This document shows positions 1 through 7,697 of a DNA stretch of 64,000 bases, piece by piece (the first letter of the stretch is position 1; the number at the start of each line of letters is the position of its first letter). Source of the DNA: Thiohalophilus sp. (GTDB taxonomy: Bacteria; Pseudomonadota; Gammaproteobacteria; UBA6429; Thiohalophilaceae); contig NZ_JAXHMV010000002.1 in the NCBI RefSeq assembly GCF_034521165.1, positions 1 to 64,000 on the forward strand, in the 5' to 3' direction. The translations under genes and the position numbers were made by a program. A model generated the notes under the pieces. That model did not search any database. It had not been told where the DNA came from and was given only the letters and a program-made list of their open reading frames with translations.

Positions 1-44
1 GAGATGACCGACACGCCCTCATAAACGAATAACCCGCGCACGGG
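1..44 (-). pseudogene. Edge fragment resembling a degenerate arsC-like gene
   Basis: Read on the minus strand, the last 44 bases before the window edge match the 5' part of the arsC-like gene at 2167-2592 at roughly 80% of positions by eye. The translation is PVRGLFVYEGVSVI against PVRVLFVCDGGSAR. The catalytic Cys codon (TGT) is TAT here and the Arg of the CX5R loop is Ile, so a phosphatase-fold arsenate reductase could not work. The frame has no clear ATG of its own. A different frame starts ATG at 79, overlapping the preceding gene's TGA, and stays open to the edge. Only a few codons are visible, so the call is tentative. Confidence 0.35.
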
Positions 45-75
45 ACCGCCTTGATGCGCGGCAATCCTGCTTTCC

Positions 76-1011
76 TCATCGCAGTATCCCCAGGATGATC
101 CGATCCACCGCATCTTCCGGCGACAGGCCGCGCGCCATGAGGGTTTCCAGTTGCGCCTGATCGACGCTGCCGATGGCCGCCTCGTGGGTGACCTTGGCCT
201 GCGGATGGCTGACGCGCACCTCGGGGATGGCGCTGGCTTTGGCGCTGCCGCGCACGATCTCCAGACAGTCCACATGGCCGCGCGTACCCATCGCATTGCC
301 ATAGGTCGCGCCGGTGATTTCCGCCGTAGCCTCGTCATCGAGCGCGACGCGCGACTTGATAAGCCCGCGCGCGTTGTCGCCATCGAGACTCACCGTCTCG
401 CGGATGCGGATTTCGTCGGCGACGTGGCCATAGACCTTGCTGGTCAGTTCCGCCACGCCCTCCTCGGCCACCGTCACTTCGTAGTCGATATCGAGCTTGC
501 CGACCCGCCCCTGCACCAGGGAAAAGTCCGCGCGGTAGCGGGCATGCGGTTCGAGTTTCACCGTGGCACGCGGAATGACTTCGATGCCGCCGGAGAGCCC
601 GTGGTAATGCACTTCGTTATAAACCAGCTCGGCACCTTCCTGGATCGTAACCTGCGCCGTCATGGCATGGCGCGCCACCTCGGGCACGGTAAAGAGACAA
701 TGCGACCAGAACGTTGCCTTGCTGTGCGCTTGCAGCGTCAGTTCGAGATCGATGTTCTGCACGCCGAAGCGTTCGAACAGGCTGAAACACAGATGCACCG
801 GGTTTTCGAGTTGATAATTTTCCAGCACGGTCACGCGGGCATGGATACCGTGCTTCGTTCGCTCGGGGATGATGATGACACCCGGCACGCTCTGCATGCC
901 CACCACGTCTTGGCCATAGGCCACCAGATAGGCCGTCTCCGGCGTGAGGATCTGTGCCGGATCCTCGCCGATCTGCGCAAACACTTCATATAAGGCATCA
1001 AGTTCAGGCAT
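76..1011 (-). CDS. SufB/SufD-type Fe-S cluster scaffold subunit (minimal SufBC type)
   Basis: This 311-residue protein belongs to the SufB/SufD family, whose beta-helix core builds or transfers Fe-S clusters on a SufC-dependent scaffold in the cytosol. It is much shorter than enterobacterial SufB (about 495 aa) and SufD (about 420 aa) and resembles the compact SufB partner of two-gene SufCB systems. The C-terminal half carries the typical SufBD core, including the segment GATYGNAMGTRGHVDC and a closing GLSPEDAVDRIILGIL motif. The start is the ATG at 1011, which overlaps the sufC stop by 8 bp (ATGCCTGA). A longer in-frame reading into sufC is rejected. It ends the visible part of the arsenic operon. 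Inference: it may repair or build Fe-S clusters under arsenic stress. Confidence 0.8.
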   Translation of the reverse strand: MPELDALYEVFAQIGEDPAQILTPETAYLVAYGQDVVGMQSVPGVIIIPERTKHGIHARVTVLENYQLENPVHLCFSLFERFGVQNIDLELTLQAHSKATFWSHCLFTVPEVARHAMTAQVTIQEGAELVYNEVHYHGLSGGIEVIPRATVKLEPHARYRADFSLVQGRVGKLDIDYEVTVAEEGVAELTSKVYGHVADEIRIRETVSLDGDNARGLIKSRVALDDEATAEITGATYGNAMGTRGHVDCLEIVRGSAKASAIPEVRVSHPQAKVTHEAAIGSVDQAQLETLMARGLSPEDAVDRIILGILR

Positions 1012-1723
1012 AGCCGCAGGTCTCCCCGTCGCAACGCCCGCAGTGCCGTGCCTTGTAATTGGCGATGACGGTATCCGGCGCGCCATGACAGACGATGCGT
1101 CCGCCGCACAACTGCGAGGCGCGGTCGACATGGACAGCCATATCCTCGCGGTGGGTAATCAGCAGGACGGCACTGCCAGCCTGTTTCATCGCCACGATCA
1201 CCTGGCTGATTTCATCCAGTGACAACAGGTCGATACCGGCGGCCGGCTCATCAAGGATGGCCAGCTTCGTGCCCATGGCCAGCACCGCCGCCAGTTCAAT
1301 ACGCTTGCGCTCGCCGCCGGAGAGGGTCTTGTCCACCGGCCGGGCGAGATAGACCGCCGGATCGAGCCCCACCTGCTTCAGCGCCTGCGCCGGTTTCACT
1401 TTACCGTCGCCCAACATGAGATAGTCCGCTGCTGTCAGGCCCTCGAAACGCGCCGGCTCCTGCCAGGCCAGAGTGATGCCGCGCCGGGCGCGTTCGTGCA
1501 TGGGCAGGTCCAGCAGTGGCTCACCCTCGAACCGCAACTCGCCATTCTCCGGCCGATAGCCCTCCCGCCCCATGATCATGAACGCCACAGTGGATTTACC
1601 CGCGCCGTTGGCCCCGAGCAAGGCGTGTACCTCCCCGCGCGCCACCGACAGGTTCAGGCCGTCGATCACCTTGCGTTCACCGAGCGTCAGGTGAATATTC
1701 TCCAGTTGCAGCAAGGGTTGCAC
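1004..1723 (-). CDS. sufC: SufC-type ABC ATPase
   Basis: This 239-residue ATPase drives the SufB scaffold encoded just downstream. The Walker A motif GANGAGKST is at residues 37-45, the ABC signature LSGGERK at about 134-140 and Walker B LAILDEP at about 154-160. The internal segment ITLAWQEP is typical of SufC rather than of a membrane transporter ATPase, and no permease is adjacent. The C-terminus is unusual, with a Cys-rich tail (HCGRCDGETCG) that could bind metal or arsenite. That idea is inference only. It lies 3 bp after the osmC-like gene and overlaps the SufB-like gene by 8 bp, so the pair is translationally coupled inside the arsenic operon. Confidence 0.85.
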   Translation of the reverse strand: MQPLLQLENIHLTLGERKVIDGLNLSVARGEVHALLGANGAGKSTVAFMIMGREGYRPENGELRFEGEPLLDLPMHERARRGITLAWQEPARFEGLTAADYLMLGDGKVKPAQALKQVGLDPAVYLARPVDKTLSGGERKRIELAAVLAMGTKLAILDEPAAGIDLLSLDEISQVIVAMKQAGSAVLLITHREDMAVHVDRASQLCGGRIVCHGAPDTVIANYKARHCGRCDGETCGYA

Positions 1724-1726
1724 GGG

Positions 1727-2134
1727 TTATTGCGATGCGCGTTGCAGCGTGCCGGACAGTTCGGTGCCCGGCGCCACGGTATTGTAGACGGTACCGTATT
1801 TGCGGATGTTCTCGTGCATCAGTTCGAGTCGGCGGTCGCTTTCCTCCGTGTCGATCTCGATCGTGTAGTCGATGCGTTGCATCTTCGGCGGCGAGTCCTG
1901 ACGCACGCCGTGCACCCTGACGGTCACGCCCCGGTATTCGAACTCGATCATGGGCGCGACGCGCTCCATGTTCTTCAGGATGCAGGCGGCGACGGCGGCC
2001 AGCAACAACTCGGCCGGATTCAACGCATCGGCCCGGCCCTTGAGATCGGTATCGATGACCAGCTCGACGTCCTTGCAGTGCACCGTGCTGCCGTGGGCAT
2101 CGATGCGTGTGGCGGTGATTTCGTATTCCAGCAT
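1727..2134 (-). CDS. OsmC family protein
   Basis: The 135-residue product has the OsmC fold signature: an N-terminal beta strand region, then the helix NPAELLLAAVAACILKNM with the first conserved Cys of the family. Classical OsmC/Ohr proteins reduce organic peroxides using two cysteines. The second Cys is not seen in the C-terminal part (KYGTVYNTVAPGTELSG), so this is a single-Cys member and may not be a classical peroxidase. It lies in the arsenic operon, 3 bp upstream of sufC. A role in thiol or oxidative stress is inferred from family and position. Confidence 0.8.
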   Translation of the reverse strand: MLEYEITATRIDAHGSTVHCKDVELVIDTDLKGRADALNPAELLLAAVAACILKNMERVAPMIEFEYRGVTVRVHGVRQDSPPKMQRIDYTIEIDTEESDRRLELMHENIRKYGTVYNTVAPGTELSGTLQRASQ

Positions 2135-2166
2135 CTGCGTCTCCTTTGCCGTCTGGGGGCAGGGTA

Positions 2167-2592
2167 TTATTGCCTGACTTCCGTCAGCCAGTTGTCGATC
2201 TGACGTTTGAGCTCATCACGCGCGACGCGCCAGGCCGCCAGCTGTTGTTCCCGGTCGCCCTGCCTCAGGGTCGGATCGGGACAGGTCCAGTGCAGATTAT
2301 GAGCGTCACGCGAGAATGACAGGCAGGCAGTGTTCGCCTCGTCACACAACGCGATCACATAATCGAACTGCTTCTCCTCGAAGTCATTGAGCGCCGGCGT
2401 CGGTTCCGTACCGATATCAATACCGATCTCGTTCATCACCTCCCCGGCCTCCGATGGGACTGCTTCGGCTTCGATCCCCGCGCTGCAGGACTCGAACTCA
2501 TCGCCGGCGGCGGCGCGCAACAGGCCTTCGGCCATCCGCGAGCGGGCCGAGCCGCCGTCACAAACGAATAACACGCGAACGGGATTGTTCAT
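2167..2592 (-). CDS. Low-molecular-weight phosphatase-fold ArsC-like protein
   Basis: The 141-residue product begins with the phosphate-binding loop C11-DGGSA-R17-S, the CX5R signature of LMW protein tyrosine phosphatases and thioredoxin-type arsenate reductases, and has a DP pair (CPDPT) near the C-terminal third. The canonical ArsC sequence CTGNSCR is replaced by CDGGSAR, so the loop's second Cys is missing and the redox relay is altered. The start is the ATG at 2592 with GGAAT upstream. A longer reading starting at 2670 lacks family similarity. It sits between the OsmC and mini-thioredoxin genes. Arsenate reduction is likely but an arsenate-sensing or phosphatase role is possible. Confidence 0.75.
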   Translation of the reverse strand: MNNPVRVLFVCDGGSARSRMAEGLLRAAAGDEFESCSAGIEAEAVPSEAGEVMNEIGIDIGTEPTPALNDFEEKQFDYVIALCDEANTACLSFSRDAHNLHWTCPDPTLRQGDREQQLAAWRVARDELKRQIDNWLTEVRQ

Positions 2593-2620
2593 GATAGATT
2601 CCTTGTTGTTCCGACAGCAC

Positions 2621-2854
2621 TCAACCCAGCCAGCCCTCGACGGTCTTGCGATCCGGCACACCGCCGGCATGCACCACCTTGCCGTCGATCACCACGCCTG
2701 GGGTCGACATGACGCCGTAGCCCATGATCGCGCCGATCTCCTCGACCTTTTCCAGCTCCACCTCGACACCTTTGGCTTTGGCCGTGTCTTCGATCAGCGC
2801 CAGGGTGCGCTTGCAGTTGGCGCAGCCAGTGCCGAGTACCTTGATATTTTTCAT
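2621..2854 (-). CDS. Small CxxC thioredoxin-like protein
   Basis: The 77-residue protein is a mini-thioredoxin of the type represented by archaeal MTH895/TM0868 redox proteins. The CANC redox motif is at residues 11-14, and the cis-Pro loop STPGVVIDGKVV follows at about 50-60. Such proteins often sit beside DUF318/ArsP permeases and ArsM genes. It could reduce the neighbouring ArsC-like protein or an arsenical. That role is inference. It is 28 bp upstream of the ArsC-like gene in the same operon. Confidence 0.85.
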   Translation of the reverse strand: MKNIKVLGTGCANCKRTLALIEDTAKAKGVEVELEKVEEIGAIMGYGVMSTPGVVIDGKVVHAGGVPDRKTVEGWLG

Positions 2855-2957
2855 AATTGCGTTTCCTCTGATTGATTGATGAGGTTATACGAACGCACAA
2901 CACCCGGAAAGTGCGCCGCGCGGATTGTCGGGCCTCCCTGCCCCGGGGAACCGGACT

Positions 2958-3743
2958 TCAAGGCTTGCTGGCTTCAATCACCGCCGAAGCAACATATGCC
3001 TCGACACCGCGTCCCGGTGCCCAATCACGGATAAACTCCCGGCTCTCGTCTTTTGGCGCGATACGAACAGCTTCGAAGCCGGCCTCGCGCAGCGTCCTCT
3101 CCAGCTCGTCGATAGACGAGGCACCGGCCATGCAACCGGTGTACAGGGCCAGATCGCGACGTACCGCCTCGGGCAGCTCCGCCGTTGCCACCACATCACT
3201 GATGGCCAGACGCCCACCCGGCCTGAGCACACGGTAGGCTTCGCGGAACACCTGCGCCTTGTCGGGCGAAAGATTGATCACGCAGTTGGAAATGATCACC
3301 TCCACACTGGCGTCAGCCAGCGGCAGATGTTCGATCTCGCCGAGGCGGAAATCCAGGTTGCGATAGCCACCCTTGCGGGCATTTTCCCGTGCCTTTGCCA
3401 GCATTTCCGGTGTCATGTCCACGCCGATCACGCGGCCGGAGTCGCCGACGGCCCGGGCGGCGAGAAAACAGTCGAAACCGGCCCCGCTGCCCAGATCCAG
3501 GACCGTCTCCCCGGCCTGCAAGGCGGCGATGGCCTGGGGATTGCCGCAACCGAGCCCAAGGTCGGCCCCGTCGGGAGCCGCGTCCAACTCCTCGTCCGAA
3601 TAGCCGAGGCGTTGGGAGGCAACCGACTCGGGCTGCGAACCGCAGCCATTGTCGCCGCTGCAGCAACCGCTGCCGCCCTCCGCCACACTTGCGTAGGCCT
3701 CGCGTACTGTGCTGCGAATCGCATCATGATTGTTGTCTGACAT
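2958..3743 (-). CDS. arsM: Arsenite S-adenosylmethionine methyltransferase
   Basis: The 261-residue enzyme methylates trivalent arsenic with SAM in the cytosol, giving methylated and eventually volatile arsenicals. The SAM-binding motif VLDLGSGAGFDC is at about residues 81-92. The three conserved arsenic-binding cysteines are visible at C66 (LGLGCGNP), C154 (ISNCVINL) and C204 (YTGCMAG). The spacing of 50 between the last two equals that of characterised algal ArsM (C174/C224). The N-terminal segment is also rich in Cys and Gly (GCCSGDNGCG). A GGAGACAG ribosome-binding site precedes the ATG at 3743. It lies in the arsenic operon, upstream of the mini-thioredoxin. Confidence 0.93.
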   Translation of the reverse strand: MSDNNHDAIRSTVREAYASVAEGGSGCCSGDNGCGSQPESVASQRLGYSDEELDAAPDGADLGLGCGNPQAIAALQAGETVLDLGSGAGFDCFLAARAVGDSGRVIGVDMTPEMLAKARENARKGGYRNLDFRLGEIEHLPLADASVEVIISNCVINLSPDKAQVFREAYRVLRPGGRLAISDVVATAELPEAVRRDLALYTGCMAGASSIDELERTLREAGFEAVRIAPKDESREFIRDWAPGRGVEAYVASAVIEASKP

Positions 3744-3790
3744 AATCTGTCTCCATTGTAAGTTGATTCATCTCATGAAACGGTATGGCA

Positions 3791-3895
3791 GCGAAAAAGA
3801 CGCAAAAAGGTCTTCTGAGCCAGTTCCTCGGCATCGGCCTCGCTGGCGAGGCGGTGCCGCAGGAACTGTACGACAATTTCCCGGTGGTTTCCCAT
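3791..3895 (-). pseudogene. Remnant of an ECF/FecI-type sigma factor region 2
   Basis: Between arsM and the AhpD-like gene, the minus strand encodes MGNHREIVVQFLRHRLAS followed by EADAEELAQKTFLRLFR. This strongly resembles sigma-70 family region 2 of FecI-like factors (typically RLGSREDAEDLAQEVFLRLW). Only about 35 residues survive, no region 4 follows, and the frame ends soon after. It is therefore a fragment, not a functional sigma factor. A short translated peptide from this frame cannot be excluded. Confidence 0.5.
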
Positions 3896-3927
3896 GCCGC
3901 AGTGACGTCGATCATCTTGCGCCCCGT

Positions 3928-4263
3928 TCAGCAGCAGGACTGGCCACTGGCGGTCGGGGTGCAGCCGCAACTCTCTTCGGACTCTGCTATAACAGCGGTT
4001 TTAGCCTGGGCGGATTGCTCGTCGAACGCGGTATCGAGTTTCTCGACCGCCTCATCGCGTATATGTCGGGCGATCTCGATGACCGCGTCGATCTGGTGTT
4101 CCGGCACGCCTATATCACGCAGCCGCTGCAACTGACACTGGCCCATGGCCGGGTGATTGGACGCGATACCGGACGCCAGCGAGACCATGGCGACGATGGA
4201 TGAGTGCAATTGCGGTTCTTCTTGCATTTGGGTTTTCTCTTGCATTTGGGTTTTCTCTTGCAT
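3928..4263 (-). CDS. AhpD-like (carboxymuconolactone decarboxylase fold) protein with Cys-rich tail
   Basis: The 111-residue product has the helical core HSSIVAMVSLASGIASNHPAMGQC...LRDIGVPEHQIDAVIEIARHIRDEAVEKLD, typical of the short AhpD-like proteins found in arsenic operons. The CxxC that usually follows AANC is not intact: only one Cys (GQC) is present. The C-terminus ends with a Cys-rich tail (SCGCTPTASGQSCC), which could bind arsenite or metal. The N-terminus consists of tandem MQEKTQ units encoded by an 18-bp repeat, so three ATGs each have a purine-rich upstream stretch and the start is ambiguous. Peroxidase function is unlikely without CxxC. A metalloid-binding role is inferred. Confidence 0.65.
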   Translation of the reverse strand: MQEKTQMQEKTQMQEEPQLHSSIVAMVSLASGIASNHPAMGQCQLQRLRDIGVPEHQIDAVIEIARHIRDEAVEKLDTAFDEQSAQAKTAVIAESEESCGCTPTASGQSCC

Positions 4264-4278
4264 TTGGGTTTCCTCTTG
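4225..4278 (-). repeat. Three tandem 18-bp units carrying ribosome-binding site plus ATG
   Basis: Three copies of an 18-bp unit lie end to end (4225-4242, 4243-4260, 4261-4278). On the minus strand each supplies AGAGRAAA followed by CCCAAATG. Each copy therefore adds MQEKTQ (last unit MQEEPQ) and a new possible start with its own purine-rich leader. Copy-number change would keep frame and alter the number of start sites. Confidence 0.85.
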
Positions 4279-4302
4279 CTTGCTTGAATCAGGATGTCGT
4301 GT

Positions 4303-4764
4303 TCACTTGTGCGTGGCCAACGCGTCGACCAGGTCCCTGGCGTTATCGCCGCGCAGGTTCTCCATCATGCCGATCAGCCCGTCGGTGAGATACCTGGCCG
4401 GTATGCCTTTGGAACGCAAATACACCATGGCGATGGCGGCGCGATCCTTGTGCGGGCAGGCGGTGACGACGATCTTGCTCTTGTCGATCTCGTTCAACCG
4501 CTGCGGCAACTCATTGAGCGGAATGCTGAGCGAGGGATTGACCTTCCAGGTCGCGTTTTCCTCCCTGAAGCGGATGTCGATCAACTGCGCCTTGCCTTCT
4601 TTCAATAATTTAATCAGCTCTTTACTGTCGATCTTCATATCCTTGCGCGTGACATAGTCGAACCCGGTGATGAATTTCTCCAGGCCCGGCTCGGCGGCGT
4701 GCACCACGGTGCCGGCGCTCAGGGTCGTCAGTATCAATATCAGCAGTGTCATCGTGTAACGCAT
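4303..4764 (-). CDS. Exported single-domain rhodanese
   Basis: The 153-residue protein has an N-terminal signal peptide (residues 1-23, ending VVHAAEP), so it probably works in the periplasm. A single rhodanese domain follows, with the active-site loop ACPHKDR placing the catalytic Cys at about residue 103. Rhodaneses carry a persulfide on this Cys and transfer sulfane sulfur. Position between the permease and the AhpD-like gene suggests a role in arsenic-thiol chemistry. This is inferred from context only. Confidence 0.85.
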   Translation of the reverse strand: MRYTMTLLILILTTLSAGTVVHAAEPGLEKFITGFDYVTRKDMKIDSKELIKLLKEGKAQLIDIRFREENATWKVNPSLSIPLNELPQRLNEIDKSKIVVTACPHKDRAAIAMVYLRSKGIPARYLTDGLIGMMENLRGDNARDLVDALATHK

Positions 4765-4782
4765 GGTACGCTCCTTGTTTGA

Positions 4783-5742
4783 TCAGTGTGCGAACAGGTT
4801 GAAGCCCCAGCCAACCAGCATGAAAGCGATGGCCAGCACGCCGGCATACAGCGCCAGCGCCGGCCACCGGATCACCTTGCGCAGGATGATCATTTCCGGC
4901 AGCGACAACGCCGCAATACTCATCATAAAGGCCAGAGTGGTACCGATGGCCACGCCCTTGCCGAGCATCGCCTCGGCCACCGGGATCACGCCGGTGGCGT
5001 TGGAATACAAGGGCACGCCCAGCAGCACCGCGCCAGGCACGGCCAGCCAGTTGTCCTTGCCGCCAAGATGTTCGGTGACCCAGCCTTCGGGCACGTAACC
5101 GTGGAACAGCGCGCCCACGGCAATCCCTGCCACCACCCATTTCCACAGGCGGCCGACGATCTCTTTTACCTCGCTCCATGCATAGCGATGACGACCCGCG
5201 AGTGTGGTGTCGGCCTCGACCTCCGCCGTCTCGCCCATCTGGATCTTCCAGACGTAGTCTTCGACCCAGCGTTCGGGTTTGAAGCGCTCCATGATCATGC
5301 CGCCGACGTAGGCCACGGTGAGCCCCGCCGCCACATACATCAGCGTCAGTTCCCAGCCAAGGATCCCGATCAGGATCACCACGGCGACCTCGTTGATCAT
5401 CGGGCTGGCGATCAGAAACGAGAAAGTTACCCCCAGGGGCACACCCGCCTCGACGAAACCGATAAACAGCGGCACCGAGGAGCAGGAACAAAACGGCGTC
5501 ACCGCGCCCAGGCCCACTGCCGAGGAACGCGCCATCCATTTGGGCTTGCCACGCACGTAGTCACGCACCTTTTCCGGCGACAGTAGCGCGCGCAGCAGGC
5601 CCATGATATAGATGATGATCATCAGCATGGCGAAGATCTTCGTCGTATCCATGACGAAAAAATGCAGCGCCGCACCGGCATGGCTGTCGGCACTCAGGCC
5701 GAACCATTGGTAAACAATCAAATCAGCAAGTGCATTAAACAT
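4783..5742 (-). CDS. ArsP/DUF318-type permease
   Basis: The 319-residue polytopic protein has about eight hydrophobic segments and the DUF318 family hallmark VTPFCSCSSVPLFIGF near residue 75-90. The second half repeats the pattern (SNATGVIPVAEAML). Characterised relatives (ArsP) export trivalent organoarsenicals such as methylarsenite, which fits with arsM in this operon. Other relatives are of unknown substrate. The start is the ATG at 5742. A longer reading starting at 5787 overlaps acr3 and lacks support. It lies 5 bp after the acr3 stop. Confidence 0.8.
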   Translation of the reverse strand: MFNALADLIVYQWFGLSADSHAGAALHFFVMDTTKIFAMLMIIIYIMGLLRALLSPEKVRDYVRGKPKWMARSSAVGLGAVTPFCSCSSVPLFIGFVEAGVPLGVTFSFLIASPMINEVAVVILIGILGWELTLMYVAAGLTVAYVGGMIMERFKPERWVEDYVWKIQMGETAEVEADTTLAGRHRYAWSEVKEIVGRLWKWVVAGIAVGALFHGYVPEGWVTEHLGGKDNWLAVPGAVLLGVPLYSNATGVIPVAEAMLGKGVAIGTTLAFMMSIAALSLPEMIILRKVIRWPALALYAGVLAIAFMLVGWGFNLFAH

Positions 5743-5747
5743 CGGTA

Positions 5748-6881
5748 TCAGTGTCCTCCGTGCGTATGCAGGTCGGCCGGGCAACATTGCTCATGCGGGA
5801 CTACCCCTTCGCGCGACTCGTACCAGTGGCGGCTGCGGTTGACCACATTGACCACCAGCAACATCACCGGTACCTCGATCAACACGCCCACCACGGTGGC
5901 CAGGGCGGCACCCGACTGGAAGCCGAATAACGCAATCGCGGTGGCCACGGCCAGTTCAAAGAAATTGCTCGCCCCGATCAACGCCGAGGGCCCGGCCACG
6001 CAGTGAGGTGAACGTACCGCGCGGTTGAGCAGATAGGCGAGCCCCGAATTGAAAAACACCTGAATCAAAATCGGCACCGCCAGCAGCGCGATGATCAACG
6101 GCTGCGCCAGAATCTGTTCGCCCTGAAAACCGAACAGCAGTACCAGTGTTGCAAGCAATGCAACAAGTGAGACCGGATGCATGATATTGAGCACCCGCTG
6201 CAGGCGCAGATAGCCGTGTTCATGGTTCAGCAGCCAGCTGCGCCACAGGTTGGCAATAATCAACGGAATCACGATATAGACCAGCACCGACAACAACAAT
6301 GTCTCCCACGGCACCGTAATCGCGGACAGGCCGAGCAACAGCGCGACGATCGGCGCGAAGGCGACGATCATGATCACATCGTTCAGCGCCACCTGCGACA
6401 GCGTAAAGTGCGGCTCGCCGTCGGAAAGATTGCTCCAGACAAACACCATGGCGGTGCAGGGCGCCGCCGCCAGGATGATCAGCCCGGCAATATAACTGTC
6501 GATCTGATCCGCCGGCAGCCAGTCACGAAATAACCAGCCGATGAACAACCAGCCGAGCAAGGCCATGGAAAACGGCTTCACCGCCCAGTTGACGAACAAC
6601 GTCACGCCCACGCCGCGCCAGTGTTGCGTCACGCCCTTGAGAGCTCGCAAATCGACTTTCAACAGCATGGGGATGATCATCAACCAGACCAGCACCGCCA
6701 CCGGCAGGTTGACCCGGGCGATCTCCATGGCGCCAATCGCCTGAAACGTGTCGGTGAAAAAGTGGCCCAGACCGATGCCGACCACAATACACAGAAACAC
6801 CCAGGCGGTCAGATAGCGTTCGAAAAAACCCATCCCGGCGCCGGCGGATTGTTTCGCGGTGGTTTCGCACTGTGCACTCAT
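5748..6881 (-). CDS. acr3: Arsenite efflux transporter Acr3
   Basis: The 377-residue inner-membrane carrier belongs to the ACR3 (BART superfamily) arsenite permeases. It has about ten hydrophobic segments and the family-specific segment AAPCTAMVFVWSNL, whose Cys is essential in characterised Acr3 proteins. A second conserved region is SALIGASNFFELAVATA. The C-terminus ends in a Cys/His-rich tail (CCPADLHTHGGH) that might touch metal. The start overlaps the arsC stop by 4 bp (ATGA), so arsenate reduction and arsenite export are coupled. Confidence 0.95.
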   Translation of the reverse strand: MSAQCETTAKQSAGAGMGFFERYLTAWVFLCIVVGIGLGHFFTDTFQAIGAMEIARVNLPVAVLVWLMIIPMLLKVDLRALKGVTQHWRGVGVTLFVNWAVKPFSMALLGWLFIGWLFRDWLPADQIDSYIAGLIILAAAPCTAMVFVWSNLSDGEPHFTLSQVALNDVIMIVAFAPIVALLLGLSAITVPWETLLLSVLVYIVIPLIIANLWRSWLLNHEHGYLRLQRVLNIMHPVSLVALLATLVLLFGFQGEQILAQPLIIALLAVPILIQVFFNSGLAYLLNRAVRSPHCVAGPSALIGASNFFELAVATAIALFGFQSGAALATVVGVLIEVPVMLLVVNVVNRSRHWYESREGVVPHEQCCPADLHTHGGH

Positions 6882-7297
6882 TGTTCCGCCTTGAGACGTT
6901 GAATCAGTTCTTCGACCCGCTGGCGAATATCGTCACGGGTCGCGCGAAATACCGACATGATTTCATCCTCGCTGCCGGTGGCTTTGGCCGGATCATCCAG
7001 CGGCCAGTGTTCCTTACGCGTATCGGCCGGTACAACGGGGCAGTGTTCGTCGGCGTGGCCGCAGACCGTCACCAGGTAATCGGCACGCTCCAGCATCCCC
7101 GAGGTCAGTTTGGTGGATTCCTGCGCGGCTATATCGATCCCCGCCTCGGCCATGACCGCGATGGCGCGCGGGTTCTTGCCATGCGCCTCGATACCGGCCG
7201 ATTCGATGGACCACCCGTCGGGCGCAAGGTGTTTCGCCCAGCCTTCGGCGATTTGGGAACGGCAGGAATTGCCGGTACACAGAAACAACAGATTCAT
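6878..7297 (-). CDS. arsC: Arsenate reductase, thioredoxin-coupled (LMW-PTP family)
   Basis: The 139-residue enzyme reduces arsenate to arsenite. The phosphatase loop C7-TGNSC-R13 is intact and the relay cysteines C79 and C86 lie in VCGHADEHC. Their spacing equals C82/C89 of the staphylococcal pI258 ArsC, so thioredoxin is the likely reductant. It is followed directly by acr3 with a 4-bp overlap and preceded by arsR. It is the canonical arsenate reductase of the operon. The second ArsC-like gene at 2167-2592 lacks these cysteines. Confidence 0.95.
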   Translation of the reverse strand: MNLLFLCTGNSCRSQIAEGWAKHLAPDGWSIESAGIEAHGKNPRAIAVMAEAGIDIAAQESTKLTSGMLERADYLVTVCGHADEHCPVVPADTRKEHWPLDDPAKATGSEDEIMSVFRATRDDIRQRVEELIQRLKAEQ

Positions 7298-7337
7298 TCA
7301 ATTCTCCCTGGCAAAACAAAAGTGGAAAGAATCAGGA

Positions 7338-7691
7338 TCAGCCGCAGCAGGCAATCTCCGGACGATCGGGCATGGCCGCCAGGGCCGCGCGATCCGCCGC
7401 ATAAATCCCCTGCCCGGCAATCCCCTCGCTGGTCGCCGTCAACACCTGTTGCGCCCACTCGGGCAAGGCGTCATGCAACCGGTAATAAACCCACAGTCCC
7501 CGGCGGCGGTCGCTGACCACTCCGGCCTGGCGCAACTGGGCCAGGTGGCGTGAAATCATCGGTTGCGACACGCCCAGGGCATGGGTCAATTCGCACACGC
7601 ACAACTCCCCTTCCTGCTGCAGCAGCAAAAGCGCGCGCAACCGCAGGGGGTGGGCCAGGGCGTTGAACAGGGTGTCGGCGTCGATGGACAT
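7338..7691 (-). CDS. arsR: ArsR family arsenic-responsive repressor
   Basis: The 117-residue winged-helix repressor has the metal site ELCVCEL in helix alpha-3 (type 1 As(III) site), immediately before the DNA-recognition region ALGVSQPMISRHLAQLRQAGVV. Extra cysteines close the C-terminus (IACCG). The ATG at 7691 is preferred over an in-frame TTG at 7697, because the predicted transcript start coincides with that ATG. It is the first gene of the arsenic operon and should repress it until As(III) binds. Confidence 0.93.
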   Translation of the reverse strand: MSIDADTLFNALAHPLRLRALLLLQQEGELCVCELTHALGVSQPMISRHLAQLRQAGVVSDRRRGLWVYYRLHDALPEWAQQVLTATSEGIAGQGIYAADRAALAAMPDRPEIACCG

Positions 7692-7697
7692 GGTCAA

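Noticed and set aside
2925..3740. 271-codon plus-strand frame opposite arsM
   Set aside because: Antisense shadow. The minus strand carries SAM and Cys motifs of ArsM and a good ribosome-binding site.
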